Shown here: positions 52,163-63,476 of the stretch, piece by piece
Layout of the letters: each line of letters starts with the position of its first letter
Position numbering within the stretch: position 1 is the stretch's first letter
Origin: Pelagibius sp. Alg239-R121
Lineage (GTDB): Bacteria > Pseudomonadota > Alphaproteobacteria > Kiloniellales > Kiloniellaceae
Direction of reading: 5' to 3'
DNA: 64,000 nucleotides
Assembly: GCF_947331435.1 (NCBI RefSeq)
Contig: NZ_CAMZOF010000015.1
Coordinates: forward strand, 1-64,000
Notes under the pieces: model-generated
What the model was told of the DNA's origin: nothing
What the model saw: the letters and a program-made list of their open reading frames with translations, nothing else
Databases searched by the model: none
Made by a program: the position numbers and the translations under genes

Positions 52163-53671
52163 TCAGGCCTTGATGCTTTCCAACTCCATGACCGCTTCCT
52201 CACTGTCCCGCCACTGGGCTTTTTCTTCGTCCGTCGCTCTTGGAGAGAAAACGCCCAAAGTTGCATAGATGACCCCGAGAACCGGTGACAGCCAGCAGGC
52301 GAATGCCAGCGGTATGTAAAGCAGGTTCTCGAAGTCACCATTCCCGACACCGAGTGCCAGAGCACTGATGACAAAGGCACCGCCGGCGTTCCAGGGGATC
52401 AAGGGTGAGATAAGCGTCCCCCCCTCCTCGACCGCGCGCGACAGGTTCAACGTCGAATAGCCCATCCCGCGATAGAGAGGCGCGTACATGCGGCCCGGCA
52501 GAGCGATCGACAAGTAGGGATCGCCGGCAACCACGTTGGTGGCGATCGAAGTTGCTGTCGCCGAGGCCTGGATACCGGCAAAGGACTTCACCCGGCTGAT
52601 AATGACGGCGATGATCGCTTGCAGGCAGCCGGTGCGCTCCAACGCGCCGCCCAGCCCAAGGGCCAGCAACACGAGAGAGATCGTCCACATCATCGACTGG
52701 ATTCCGCCGCGGTTAAGCAGACTGTCGATTTCAGAGATACCCGAGTCGATCTTGTAGCCCGAATTGGCATAGGCAAAAACGTCGTGGAGGCCTGCACCTT
52801 GGACAAACATCGCCATCGCGCCCCCGGCAAGAGCGCCGGCAAACAAGGAGGGGATCGGTGGCTGTTTCGACACGGCAAGCACGATCACGAGCAGCGCCGG
52901 TAAAAGCATCCAGGGCGAGATGATGAAATTGGCCTGAAGTGCAGAGGTGATCGAATCGATGCGTTCGAACGACGATTGTTCTGCATCAATCAGAGTAAAG
53001 CCAACCACGGTGTAGATCGCGAGAGCGATCAACATCGCCGGAACGGTCGTCGGCATCATGTTACGAATGTGATCGAACAGGTTTGTGCCCGTTACTGCGG
53101 GGGCAAGGTTGGTGGTATCGGACAGGGGTGAAATCTTGTCACCGAAGAAAGCACCGGAAACAACGGCGCCCGCCGTCCAATAGACCGGAATACCAAAACC
53201 TGCACCGATCCCCATTAATGCCAACCCCACAGTCCCAACGGTCCCCCAGGACGTGCCGAGAGAAACGGAAACGACCGAGCAGAGAATCATCGCGGCAGCG
53301 AGGAAAATTTCCGGCGAGAGAACGGTCAGGCCATAGTAGATCAGAGTTGGAACGGTTCCGCTTGCGATCCAGACACCAATAATCATGCCGACCGTTATCA
53401 AGATGGACACCGAAGGCAGAGAGACGTTGATGACGTGAAAAACGCCCTGTTCGATGTTTGCCCACCTATGCCCAAGAGTCAGTCCGACCACGCCGGTGAT
53501 CGCAATGCCAATCGCCAAGGGAATATGCGGCGTGAAGTCACCGAAGTAGAACAGCTGCACGCCTAGGACGACGAGTGTCAGGATGATGGGAACCAGCGCC
53601 AACGCAAATGACGGCAGCCTCGTTCCTTCTTTTACTGTTAATTCGGCGGAATAATTATCTAGGTTCGCCAT
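52163..53671 (-). CDS. nhaC: Na+/H+ antiporter, NhaC family
   Basis: The 502-aa membrane protein has about twelve helices and the NhaC hallmark SGAFFGDKISPLSDTTNLA, plus GTSWGTVGTVGLALMG and GGTLISPLIPWNAGGAFV. It exchanges sodium or organic ions for protons; some members near amine catabolism genes move amines or organic acids. It stands between sox and nir as a single gene with its own terminator. The exact cargo cannot be read. Confidence 0.9.
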   Translation of the reverse strand: MANLDNYSAELTVKEGTRLPSFALALVPIILTLVVLGVQLFYFGDFTPHIPLAIGIAITGVVGLTLGHRWANIEQGVFHVINVSLPSVSILITVGMIIGVWIASGTVPTLIYYGLTVLSPEIFLAAAMILCSVVSVSLGTSWGTVGTVGLALMGIGAGFGIPVYWTAGAVVSGAFFGDKISPLSDTTNLAPAVTGTNLFDHIRNMMPTTVPAMLIALAIYTVVGFTLIDAEQSSFERIDSITSALQANFIISPWMLLPALLVIVLAVSKQPPIPSLFAGALAGGAMAMFVQGAGLHDVFAYANSGYKIDSGISEIDSLLNRGGIQSMMWTISLVLLALGLGGALERTGCLQAIIAVIISRVKSFAGIQASATATSIATNVVAGDPYLSIALPGRMYAPLYRGMGYSTLNLSRAVEEGGTLISPLIPWNAGGAFVISALALGVGNGDFENLLYIPLAFACWLSPVLGVIYATLGVFSPRATDEEKAQWRDSEEAVMELESIKA

Positions 53672-53809
53672 GTTTCCTCCCCTTCGCTGCGATGTTTGGA
53701 TTTACGATGGCGTCGTGTGGCTCACGCAAGCACCAAAGTGCGCGGAGTTCTGCCAGACATCGGTGTCAACGAAATAGGATGTAAGCGTCGTCTCTGTTGG
53801 ACCTTTGCG

Positions 53810-54628
53810 TCATAAACGCGGCACAGAGCTTTCCCGCCTCGCATCGATGCCACGAAGAAGAGCAGGCACCGGACCGGCGCTCGACGCACCGTGGAGAGAC
53901 AGAGATTTGGCAATAATTTCTGATACTTCCGGCGACGCTCCGATGGGCCCGATAAGGTGACCTGGGAATGACGCAGCTGCCAACGCATTCGGCAGATCAA
54001 CTTTCACATGACCTGCCTGACCGGCAAAGAAAGGCAGGCATACGGCAGGTCCGGGAATCCGAGCAGCCTCCTCGACGAATGGCTCCTGTTCAAGAAAGCC
54101 AACACGGACCTCACGAAACAAATTCTGCGTGGAAAGACTTTGGACAACCTGCCGCGCAATCTGGCCGGGCCGCGGATCGGAACGCGCGCCGTGCGCGGCT
54201 AGAAGGACGGTTGTTTTGTCGGCCGCGGAACCAAAGGCTTTCACTGCGCGTTTGATCTTCGTGATGCAGAGCATCGTCAGCCGGGGATCGAGCCCAAGCG
54301 GCGGCAAAACCTCAAACGACCCCGGCCAATCCTGACGCATTCGTCTCGGTAGCGCCTGGCTGACAAACCAGCCATCAGACATGAAAAGCGGATAGACCAG
54401 TGCCCGTGCCGACGGCAATTCTTCCAGCGTCCGTTTCAATGCTCCTCGTGCCGAAAGTGTCGCGCCTCGCACTGTCCAGCCAGGAAGCCGGCGGGCCACC
54501 CGCTCAGCCAATGCACCAACAGCCGCCTCCGGCGCGTCAGGTGCCGAGGGCGAGCCATGTGCAACAATCACTGCCGCGCGAGAATCAGTGAGAGGTGCCG
54601 TCGGAGAAGGTGATCTTGTTCCAGACAT
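53810..54628 (-). CDS. CbiX/SirB-type sirohydrochlorin chelatase
   Basis: The 272-aa protein has two chelatase half-domains, each with the metal-inserting His: His24 in VIVAHGSPSAPDAP and His146 in VLLAAHGARSDPRPG. LVYPLFMSDGWFVSQALPRR and LPFFAGQAGHVKVDLP also fit the long CbiX type. It is at the 3' end of the heme d1 operon and overlaps nirN by 44 bp, so it probably inserts iron into sirohydrochlorin to supply siroheme for heme d1. A cobalt role is less likely here. The start is uncertain; a GTG after the nirN stop would also give a working domain. Confidence 0.85.
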   Translation of the reverse strand: MSGTRSPSPTAPLTDSRAAVIVAHGSPSAPDAPEAAVGALAERVARRLPGWTVRGATLSARGALKRTLEELPSARALVYPLFMSDGWFVSQALPRRMRQDWPGSFEVLPPLGLDPRLTMLCITKIKRAVKAFGSAADKTTVLLAAHGARSDPRPGQIARQVVQSLSTQNLFREVRVGFLEQEPFVEEAARIPGPAVCLPFFAGQAGHVKVDLPNALAAASFPGHLIGPIGASPEVSEIIAKSLSLHGASSAGPVPALLRGIDARRESSVPRL

Positions 54629-56132
54629 TGTACTTTCCCGAAGGCTTGCGCATGGGCAGCCGTTTAACCTCTTTTAGAGTCTTTGCGTCGTAGACGATCA
54701 CCGCCCCCTCTTGTTCCCAAACGCTGACCAGCGCGTGCCGGCCGTTGCGGTCAAATTCGACATGGGCGACCGTTGCATCCGGCACCGGACGCAGGGTCTT
54801 GACGATCTCAAGACTCTCCTTGTCGATGACGTGCATGGCATCACGGTTCGGCCCAAAGAAAACATCGGCCCAGACAAAATCCGTATTCTCATGGCTGCGC
54901 AGAAAGAAACCCGGCCCCAGGGTTTCCAGGGTTTTGACAAGCTGCCAGCTATCAGTATCGATCACAGACAGCCGGGCTTCCTTGAGATGCGGGGTCGCCA
55001 TCACGCGCCGCCCCCCGCTGAACCAGGAGATGCCTGAACCCAGGTGCGGCAGGCCCGGCAACGGCAGTTCGGCGATTTCCCGCCCGACGTTGAGGTTGAC
55101 CACGACACCGCGGGCGCCGTCCCGGGCAGCGCCGATCAAGTGGCGGTAGTCAGGGGTGAAGAAGAAGTCGTCGATCGGCTCACCGGTTTCGATGCGGCGC
55201 AGGGCAAAGAGACCTTCTGATGACGGCAGCGCCTCAACCATGCCCTTCTCGTGACTGTGCACGTAGCCTTCGAATACCGGATCCGCTCCAGGGTCGGTGG
55301 CGATTTCCCAGATCTCCGGCGCATCCTTGAGTGCCAGGATAAAGCTATCGCGCTGCGGTGCCTGATAGACCGCAGAGACTCGTGACAGCGTGCCGTCCTT
55401 GGCTCGCACGTCGAACACCCGCTCTACAGAGAGATCCGCCGTTGATAAAATGGTCAGGCTGCGTGGCAGGTAGTTGGCCACTGCGAGGTGCTTGCCGTCT
55501 TTCGAGATCGCGATGTTACGGCTGTTTAACCCGGCGCGGATCCGCCCGACCTCGGTTAAACTCCAGAGATCATACTTCTGCACCCAGCCGTCTCGGGACA
55601 TGATGAAAACAAAGCGGCCTTCGGGTGTGAACTTCGGCCCGCCATGAACAGCAAACGGCGTGGCGAAGCGGTCCATCACGTCGAAGCGGTCGCCGTCAAG
55701 GACGGAAACATGATGATCGCCGGTCTCAACAACCAAGAAGAGGTTCAGAGGATCTGCTTCGAAAACCGGCTCGGACGCGGGCGAGTAATCGGCATTTCGC
55801 TCAAGGCTCTCCGTAATCTGTTCTGCACCCCAGTCAGGAATCTCCTTCAGCGGGACCTTCACAAAAGCTGCCAGCGCTGCGATCTCTTCCGCTTTCAGGA
55901 CTTCGCTGAAAGCCGGCATTTGGGTGATCACACGTCCGTTGGTAATCACTTCCGACAGTTTGGGACCGCGCATGCGTTTCAGGGTTTCGGGAATCAAAGC
56001 CGGCCCTGTACCTCCCAACCGGTCCGCACCGTGACATGCGGCGCAGTGCTCGGCATAGAGCGCCTCGGGGTTTGCCGAGGCCTCCCACGCCAAACCCAGG
56101 AAACAGCTAAAGAAAGCGATGAATCGGATCAC
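54585..56132 (-). CDS. nirN: NirN, cytochrome c / d1-domain protein of heme d1 biosynthesis
   Basis: The 515-aa periplasmic protein has a signal peptide ([20 protein letters not shown]), a heme-c site Cys30-x-x-Cys33-His34, and an eight-bladed d1-type propeller like NirS ([20 protein letters not shown]). NirN dehydrogenates dihydro-heme d1 to heme d1 in the periplasm. It overlaps nirJ at its start by 26 bp and cbiX at its end. Confidence 0.92.
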   Translation of the reverse strand: MIRFIAFFSCFLGLAWEASANPEALYAEHCAACHGADRLGGTGPALIPETLKRMRGPKLSEVITNGRVITQMPAFSEVLKAEEIAALAAFVKVPLKEIPDWGAEQITESLERNADYSPASEPVFEADPLNLFLVVETGDHHVSVLDGDRFDVMDRFATPFAVHGGPKFTPEGRFVFIMSRDGWVQKYDLWSLTEVGRIRAGLNSRNIAISKDGKHLAVANYLPRSLTILSTADLSVERVFDVRAKDGTLSRVSAVYQAPQRDSFILALKDAPEIWEIATDPGADPVFEGYVHSHEKGMVEALPSSEGLFALRRIETGEPIDDFFFTPDYRHLIGAARDGARGVVVNLNVGREIAELPLPGLPHLGSGISWFSGGRRVMATPHLKEARLSVIDTDSWQLVKTLETLGPGFFLRSHENTDFVWADVFFGPNRDAMHVIDKESLEIVKTLRPVPDATVAHVEFDRNGRHALVSVWEQEGAVIVYDAKTLKEVKRLPMRKPSGKYNVWNKITFSDGTSH

Positions 56133-57315
56133 GGCTTTTCCCCCGGAAGGGTGTCACGGTTAGACGATCGGTCTCTGCAACGCCGATCTCCTCGTCACTC
56201 ATGTAACAGGCTGGGTCTTCGGCCCAGGGGTCGCCGGTCAGTTGCAAAGCACGGATCCGGGTGTTGCCGCCGCAGACGCTCTGATAGCTGCAGGCGCCGC
56301 AGCGCCCCTTGAGCGGGCGCGGTCGGCGGCGTAACTGGGCCAACATGGGATCGTCGCCAGCCCAGAGTTGCGAGAAGGGCTGTTCCTTCACACTGCCGAT
56401 CGTGTAGTCCGACCAGTAGGTGTCCGGATGCACCTTTCCTTGCGGGTCGATGTTGGCCACACCGACGCCGGATGAGTTTCCGCCCCAGGCTTCGAGATGA
56501 TCTTTCAAATGGGCAATCTGTTCAGAGGTAAAGCGCTCTTCTGCCCATTGCAGAAAATAGACCGCGTCAGCATCATTGTTGCCGGTAACGATGTCGAGCG
56601 GCCGCCCCTCGTCGGCGGCATGCCAGGCACGGTCGATCAACAGGTCCATGGCGGCACGTGTGTGCGACCAGCTGGCGTCTGCACCCCGGTGCTTGTCGCC
56701 GCGCCCGGCATAGACCAAATGCGAGAGATAGAACTTATCCACCCCTTCTGCCTCGGCGAGCGCTAAAAGATCAGGGAGCTGGCCCGCGTTCTGTTCGGTA
56801 ATGGTAAAACGCAGACCAACCTTCACGCCGCGCGCCTTGCAGGCCCGAACGCCCGCAAGTGCCGCGTCAAAGGCACCATCTTTGCCTCGAAACCAGTCGT
56901 TGGTTGCGCCGATGCCATCGATGCTGATCCCGACGTAGTCGAAACCGATATCGGCAACACGTTCAGCCGTTTCGCCCTGGATGACCGTACCGTTGGTCGA
57001 GAGGGCGAGATACAGCTTCATCTGCCGCGCCCGTTCGGCGATCTCGAACAGATCCATGCGCATCAGCGGCTCACCGCCCGACAGGATCAAAGCTGGGATA
57101 TCGAATTTCCCCAGATCCTCCAAGACAGCCATCGCCTGATCATTGGAGAGCTCTCCAGGAAAGGCGTGATCCGATGAAACGGTATAGCAATGCCGACACT
57201 GCAGATTGCAGCGGCGCGTCAGATTCCAGATGACCACAGGTTTCACGGCACTGCGCCGGTGCCGCACCGGTGTCGGCGATACAAGCTGGCGCATGTAGTG
57301 CGACAGTCGAAACAT
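56107..57315 (-). CDS. nirJ: NirJ, radical SAM enzyme of heme d1 biosynthesis
   Basis: The 402-aa protein has the radical SAM Cys36-x3-Cys40-x2-Cys43 cluster ([13 protein letters not shown]), SAM-binding [11 protein letters not shown], and a C-terminal SPASM-like Cys set ([30 protein letters not shown]). It removes propionate groups and installs the oxo groups of heme d1 on 12,18-didecarboxysiroheme. It starts at the base adjoining the nirH stop. Confidence 0.94.
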   Translation of the reverse strand: MFRLSHYMRQLVSPTPVRHRRSAVKPVVIWNLTRRCNLQCRHCYTVSSDHAFPGELSNDQAMAVLEDLGKFDIPALILSGGEPLMRMDLFEIAERARQMKLYLALSTNGTVIQGETAERVADIGFDYVGISIDGIGATNDWFRGKDGAFDAALAGVRACKARGVKVGLRFTITEQNAGQLPDLLALAEAEGVDKFYLSHLVYAGRGDKHRGADASWSHTRAAMDLLIDRAWHAADEGRPLDIVTGNNDADAVYFLQWAEERFTSEQIAHLKDHLEAWGGNSSGVGVANIDPQGKVHPDTYWSDYTIGSVKEQPFSQLWAGDDPMLAQLRRRPRPLKGRCGACSYQSVCGGNTRIRALQLTGDPWAEDPACYMSDEEIGVAETDRLTVTPFRGKSRDPIHRFL

Positions 57316-57818
57316 CAGCCGTCTCCCTTCGAGGTGCTGTTGCGTGCCAGTCTCAGGCCGGTCTTTTTCAGGATGCGGGTGGAATAGAGGACATCATTGC
57401 CGCGGCAGGCAGGCCCCAGAAGCCGTGCGATGACCGCCCTCTTTTCCTCGACTTCCGAGGGGTCCGACCCATGAACCATGGCAAAGAGGTTGTACGGCCA
57501 GAGCGGCAAGGCGCGCGGGCGCAGATAGCAGTGCGAGACAAAGCCAAGTTGACCGATATTGGTGCCCAGCGCACTTGCCTCTGCATCCTCCACATCCCAG
57601 ACCGTCATCCCGTTCGCAGGCATACCCAGCGCGTAGTGATTGGGTGCCACCCCGACCCGGCGCACAACGCCACGCATCTGAAGCGCCGTCAGGCGATCAA
57701 TGACCTCGGCCTCATCAAGGCCGAGACGGGTCGCGATTTCTCCATAAGGCTCGGCAACGAAGGGCAATCCCGACTGTGTCGCCTCGACGATCTTACGATC
57801 AATTGTGTCCAGGCTCAT
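57315..57818 (-). CDS. nirH: Siroheme decarboxylase subunit NirH-like
   Basis: The 167-aa AsnC/Lrp-fold protein has [32 protein letters not shown], and the region [20 protein letters not shown] that in this family forms the siroheme site. It acts with NirG and the NirDL fusion to remove two acetate carboxyls from siroheme. It overlaps nirG by 4 bp. Assignment of H versus G rests mainly on gene order. Confidence 0.85.
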   Translation of the reverse strand: MSLDTIDRKIVEATQSGLPFVAEPYGEIATRLGLDEAEVIDRLTALQMRGVVRRVGVAPNHYALGMPANGMTVWDVEDAEASALGTNIGQLGFVSHCYLRPRALPLWPYNLFAMVHGSDPSEVEEKRAVIARLLGPACRGNDVLYSTRILKKTGLRLARNSTSKGDG

Positions 57819-58279
57819 GCGACCATCCTAAATCCGATATAAAACTCTTCGAGTTTGGGAAAACGCAGAACGGAGAGTCCGCTTGCCTGTTCGATCGCAC
57901 GCGCCGCTGCATCAATCCCCTCAGGCGTCTCCGTCGCCAGCACGAACCACATGTTCAATCGGTGTGCACGTTCGTAGTTATGGGCGACTTCGGGGCGCGC
58001 GTTGACCTGCGCCGTCACTGCTTCGAAGCGCACACTTGGAACTTCCATCGCGCAGAGACAAAAGGCGCCGCCCATGGCTGCTGCGTCGAAAAAGGGTCCA
58101 AAACGTGTAATGACGCCAGCCTTGCGAAGACGCGCGAGGCGCTCAATCAATTCATATTCATCCAAATCCAACGCAGCAGCAGCCTCGGCGTAGGGCCGGG
58201 TGCAAATAGGAAAGCCCTCCTGCAATGCATTGATGATCCGCCGGTCGGTATCATCTGGCTTGTGATCCGGAGATTTCAC
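57815..58279 (-). CDS. nirG: Siroheme decarboxylase subunit NirG-like
   Basis: The 154-aa AsnC/Lrp-fold protein has LARLRKAGVITRFGPFFDAAAMGG and VAHNYERAHRLNMWFVLATETP, the NirG pattern. It overlaps nirDL by 4 bp and nirH by 4 bp, so the set is translated together. The partner subunits are in the neighbouring genes. Confidence 0.88.
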   Translation of the reverse strand: MKSPDHKPDDTDRRIINALQEGFPICTRPYAEAAAALDLDEYELIERLARLRKAGVITRFGPFFDAAAMGGAFCLCAMEVPSVRFEAVTAQVNARPEVAHNYERAHRLNMWFVLATETPEGIDAAARAIEQASGLSVLRFPKLEEFYIGFRMVA

Positions 58280-59268
58280 GCCGCGGCTCCCTTATCACGT
58301 AACACTCTCGCACCGGTCTGTTTGAAACAGCGAACACTGAACAACACCTGGTGCGGTACCGAACGAAGGCCGACTTCGTCACAGGCCCGGTCGAGCACGG
58401 CCATAGCCTCCGGGCGGCTGCGCGCGTGGATCATGCAGTAGAGACTGAAGGGCCAGGTATTTGGAACTGGTCTGCGTTGATAACAAAGCGTAATGCCAGG
58501 CACCGCGGTCAGTGCAGGTCCGACATGCGCAACCTGTTCTTCCGGCAGCTCCCAAACCACCATGGCATTGGAACTCCACCCAAGCGCCCGATGACGCACA
58601 ATCACACCGATCCTGGACAAAACGCCTGCCGCGGCGAGGGCGCGGATACGTGCCAGTATCTCACCTTCAGTTCTATCAAGTACCTTGCCTACCGCGGCAA
58701 AGGGTTGGGCTACGAGATCCAGACCGTTCGACAAGACCTGCATGATTTCTCGGTCACCATGAGTCAGCGCTGCGCTATCAATTCTATCTGGTAATGGCGG
58801 AAGGCGGCCTGAACCGTCGAGGGCGAAACCAAGGTTGATGTTGAACGGGCGCACGAGCGGAAGATCGAGCACTTCCAGGCCAGTGGCCTTGCGAACGTTA
58901 TTGAGGATCGCATCCACGTACGCCCGGTCCGGCCCTGTCGCCACGAACCAGATGTTCCAATGATGCTCACGCAAATAGGAATGATTGACCCCCGGTTCTG
59001 CCCCGATCATCGCGGCGACCTGTTCAATCCGATCCTCGGGCACTGCAATCGCGGCAAGGGTGCTGGCGCCAACGGTATTCGGGCGGCAGGTTGCGCCTAT
59101 CCGGCTGATTGCGCCTGCAGCAGACAGCTTTCGCAAGCGGTCGAGAACATCCGCCTCTGAGATTTCAAGTTGCCCTGCAATCTCGGCAAAGGGTTGCGGA
59201 ATCAGGGGAAAGTCGTTCTGCCAGCGATCGAGCAGTTGATGGTTGAGGGACTCAAGATGAATATTCAT
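58276..59268 (-). CDS. nirDL: NirDL fusion, siroheme decarboxylase
   Basis: The 330-aa protein is two AsnC/Lrp-like halves in one chain. The NirD-like half (about 1-165) has AAGAISRIGATCRPNTVG and NHSYLREHHWNIWFVATGP. The NirL-like half (about 170-330) has AAGVLSRIGVIVRHRALGW and VPNTWPFSLYCMIHAR. In Pseudomonas these are separate genes; the fusion form is active in other organisms. It catalyses siroheme to didecarboxysiroheme with NirG/NirH. Confidence 0.92.
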   Translation of the reverse strand: MNIHLESLNHQLLDRWQNDFPLIPQPFAEIAGQLEISEADVLDRLRKLSAAGAISRIGATCRPNTVGASTLAAIAVPEDRIEQVAAMIGAEPGVNHSYLREHHWNIWFVATGPDRAYVDAILNNVRKATGLEVLDLPLVRPFNINLGFALDGSGRLPPLPDRIDSAALTHGDREIMQVLSNGLDLVAQPFAAVGKVLDRTEGEILARIRALAAAGVLSRIGVIVRHRALGWSSNAMVVWELPEEQVAHVGPALTAVPGITLCYQRRPVPNTWPFSLYCMIHARSRPEAMAVLDRACDEVGLRSVPHQVLFSVRCFKQTGARVLRDKGAAA

Positions 59269-59271
59269 GCC

Positions 59272-60432
59272 TCACAGTCCCGTTCGGTGCGCACGTGCGG
59301 TGAAGAAGATACCCGAAGGACTCTCGGCCGAAATCTCACCGAGTTTCTTGAAACTGGCCGTATCGTAGACATCTATACGCCCGGCATCGCGAACCGAGAC
59401 CCAAACTTCATGGCCGCGCGGCGTGAACTCCATATGCAGAACCGCTGGGCCGGGCTTGAGACTTTTAATGACTTCCCCTGATTGCGTATCAATGATTTGG
59501 ACGGTGTCGTTAAGAGGGTGTGCGAAATTCACCCAGACTTGACGCCCGTCAGGTCGGGCCACCGCAAAGACCGGTTGCCCGTAGGTATTGGTTCGCCCAA
59601 CTTCCTCCAGAGAGCGTGCGTCGATCCAAAGAACCTCTTTGCGTCCGACGGCGGGCAGAACAAATCGTTCGCCCGCTAATGCCCAACCTTCCAGATGCGG
59701 CATCTTATATACGGGAAGTGCTTTTTCACCTTTTCCGTAGCCTTGCAAGATGCGCCGTGGCATCGGTGACGACTCCCAAAGGTCGAGAGCCGTCAGGCCG
59801 TCCTCTCCAAAAAGCCCCGCGATGTAACGCCGGCCATCGGCCGTAATTAGAGCGTCATAAGGGTTTTTGCCGATGTTTTTTATCCGGGTGATTTCGGGTT
59901 CGTCCCCTGTGGAGAAATCGGCGATCCAGGTTTCCCCTTCATCCCAGAGTGTGAAGACAAAGCGCTTTCCAGGCGCATCAACCAAACCAATCGTCTTCGA
60001 GCCGGTGGGAATGTCGGCAATGAGGTCCATAGTTTCGACGTCAAATACCCGCACGCCACCCGGTTCATAATTCGAAACTGCGACCAGTCGTCCATCGTCT
60101 GAAATGGCACCACCAATCGCGTTTCCCGACTGCACCACACGCCCGACAAGAGATTGGGTCAGGAGGTCAATCTTGCTCAGGCCGCCGTCGCGTCCGAATA
60201 CAAACGCAAAGCGCTGATCCGGCGAAAAAACCACCGATGCATGGGAGAGGTCGCCGAGCCCTTCAATCCGACCGATCCTTGCGCGTTCGGACTGATCGAC
60301 GATCAAGAGAGAACCGCTTGCCCGCTCAATCACAACGCCCAGATCCCCAGTCGCACGCAAAGAGTCGGCCTTCGCTGGCGCCAAGCCAGCAGCTAGAATT
60401 AGGAGCAGAAAGAGAGAGAAGACTCTTGTCAT
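59272..60432 (-). CDS. nirF: NirF, d1-propeller protein of heme d1 biosynthesis
   Basis: The 386-aa protein has a signal peptide (LILAAGLAPAKADS) and a NirS-like propeller without a heme-c domain: LVAVSNYEPGGVRVFD, GKNPYDALITADGRRYIAGL, ALPVYKMPHLEGWALAG and PVFAVARPDGRQVWVNFA. It is required for heme d1 assembly. It overlaps nirC by 4 bp and precedes nirDL by 3 nt. Confidence 0.93.
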   Translation of the reverse strand: MTRVFSLFLLLILAAGLAPAKADSLRATGDLGVVIERASGSLLIVDQSERARIGRIEGLGDLSHASVVFSPDQRFAFVFGRDGGLSKIDLLTQSLVGRVVQSGNAIGGAISDDGRLVAVSNYEPGGVRVFDVETMDLIADIPTGSKTIGLVDAPGKRFVFTLWDEGETWIADFSTGDEPEITRIKNIGKNPYDALITADGRRYIAGLFGEDGLTALDLWESSPMPRRILQGYGKGEKALPVYKMPHLEGWALAGERFVLPAVGRKEVLWIDARSLEEVGRTNTYGQPVFAVARPDGRQVWVNFAHPLNDTVQIIDTQSGEVIKSLKPGPAVLHMEFTPRGHEVWVSVRDAGRIDVYDTASFKKLGEISAESPSGIFFTARAHRTGL

Positions 60433-60740
60433 TCGGCGTTTCCTTTAAGTAAGAACTCCGCAATCCACCGCGCTTCCGGTTCGCTGAGTAATGGTCGCCA
60501 CGGCGGCATCGCCGTTCCGGGCACACCATCAAGCACAATGTCGGTCAATACTTCTGCAGACCTGCCGGCCAGTGTCTCGGCGCGGAGATCGGGACCGAGA
60601 CCGCCCTTCAAGGTCAGTCCGTGACAGGATCCGCAATCCTGCAGTACAAGCCGTTCCAGCTCGGATGCACGCTCCGGCGTGAGGTCGCCCGCCACAGCCG
60701 GTGCGGTCATCATTAGAATAAGAATGGCCGTTTTAGGCAT
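60429..60740 (-). CDS. nirC: NirC, small periplasmic cytochrome c
   Basis: ATG 60740 gives 103 aa with a short signal peptide (MPKTAILILMMTAPAVAG) and one heme-c site Cys36-Gly-Ser-Cys39-His40. The axial Met is probably in GTAMPPWRPLLSE. It passes electrons to NirS or takes them from NirN. Its start overlaps the nirE stop by 8 bp; the longer frame to 60764 would weaken the signal peptide. Confidence 0.9.
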   Translation of the reverse strand: MPKTAILILMMTAPAVAGDLTPERASELERLVLQDCGSCHGLTLKGGLGPDLRAETLAGRSAEVLTDIVLDGVPGTAMPPWRPLLSEPEARWIAEFLLKGNAE

Positions 60741-61524
60741 TGACCGCCTCTCGAAGCGGTCCATAGGAAAACACAGACATGACCTCGGCTGGGCAGGACC
60801 GATAGAGCGAAACCACAGAGCCGATCACAAACAGCATCGGGCCTTCAAGTCGTGCCGCGGCAATCTCCACGGCGATCGTTTCCAAGCGGGAAAAAATCCG
60901 CGACTCTCTGGGCGTTGTCGCATTTGCGATAGCCATCACTGGCAATGACGTGGGCAAGCCCTGTTCCAGTAACTTTGTTGCGATTTCACGGATGTTTGCC
61001 GCCCCCATGTAAACCACCAGCGTGGTTTGAGGATCTGCGAGTCCGGCCCAATCCAGATCGAGCGGAGAATCGCCACGGCAATGCCCGGTAACGTAACGTA
61101 CGCCGGTGGCCAGACCGCGATGAGTCAGAGGCACTCCGGTAACCGCCGCAGCCCCTTGTGCCGCGGTAATACCGGGAATGATCTCGACCGGAATGCCGGC
61201 GGCGTGAAGCGCTGCAGCTTCCTCAGATCCGCGGCCGAAAATAGAGGGGTCGCCTCCCTTTAGGCGGACGACTGTCTGTCCCGCTTGCGCCAGCTCGACA
61301 AGGATTTCATTGATTCGTTCCTGCGGCACGGGATGGGACTTGGGCGCCTTACCGACGGGGATGGCGTGCGCCGACGTAGGGATCAAAGCCAGAATTTCAT
61401 CGGAAACCAAACGGTCGTACACTACGGCATGGGCCAGTCCCATCGTACGAACCGCTTTCAGAGTCAGTAACTCAGGATCGCCCGGACCTGCACCGACCAG
61501 ATAAACCCGCCCTTGATTCTTCAT
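60733..61524 (-). CDS. nirE: NirE, uroporphyrinogen-III C-methyltransferase
   Basis: ATG 61524 with GGGAGG upstream gives 263 aa: VYLVGAGPGDPELLTLKAV, RLKGGDPSIFGRGSEEAAAL, IIPGITAAQGAAAVTGVPLTHR and LVVYMGAANI, all SUMT motifs. It methylates uroporphyrinogen III at C2 and C7 with SAM to make precorrin-2, the first committed step toward siroheme and heme d1. It lies 61 nt after nirS. Confidence 0.93.
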   Translation of the reverse strand: MKNQGRVYLVGAGPGDPELLTLKAVRTMGLAHAVVYDRLVSDEILALIPTSAHAIPVGKAPKSHPVPQERINEILVELAQAGQTVVRLKGGDPSIFGRGSEEAAALHAAGIPVEIIPGITAAQGAAAVTGVPLTHRGLATGVRYVTGHCRGDSPLDLDWAGLADPQTTLVVYMGAANIREIATKLLEQGLPTSLPVMAIANATTPRESRIFSRLETIAVEIAAARLEGPMLFVIGSVVSLYRSCPAEVMSVFSYGPLREAVNA

Positions 61525-61585
61525 TGCGCCCTCCCTGACAGCCGTCAGACGGAAGGGTGACCGAAGCCACCCTTCCATTAACCGA

Positions 61586-63472
<1,887 letters not shown>

Positions 63473-63476
63473 TCAG

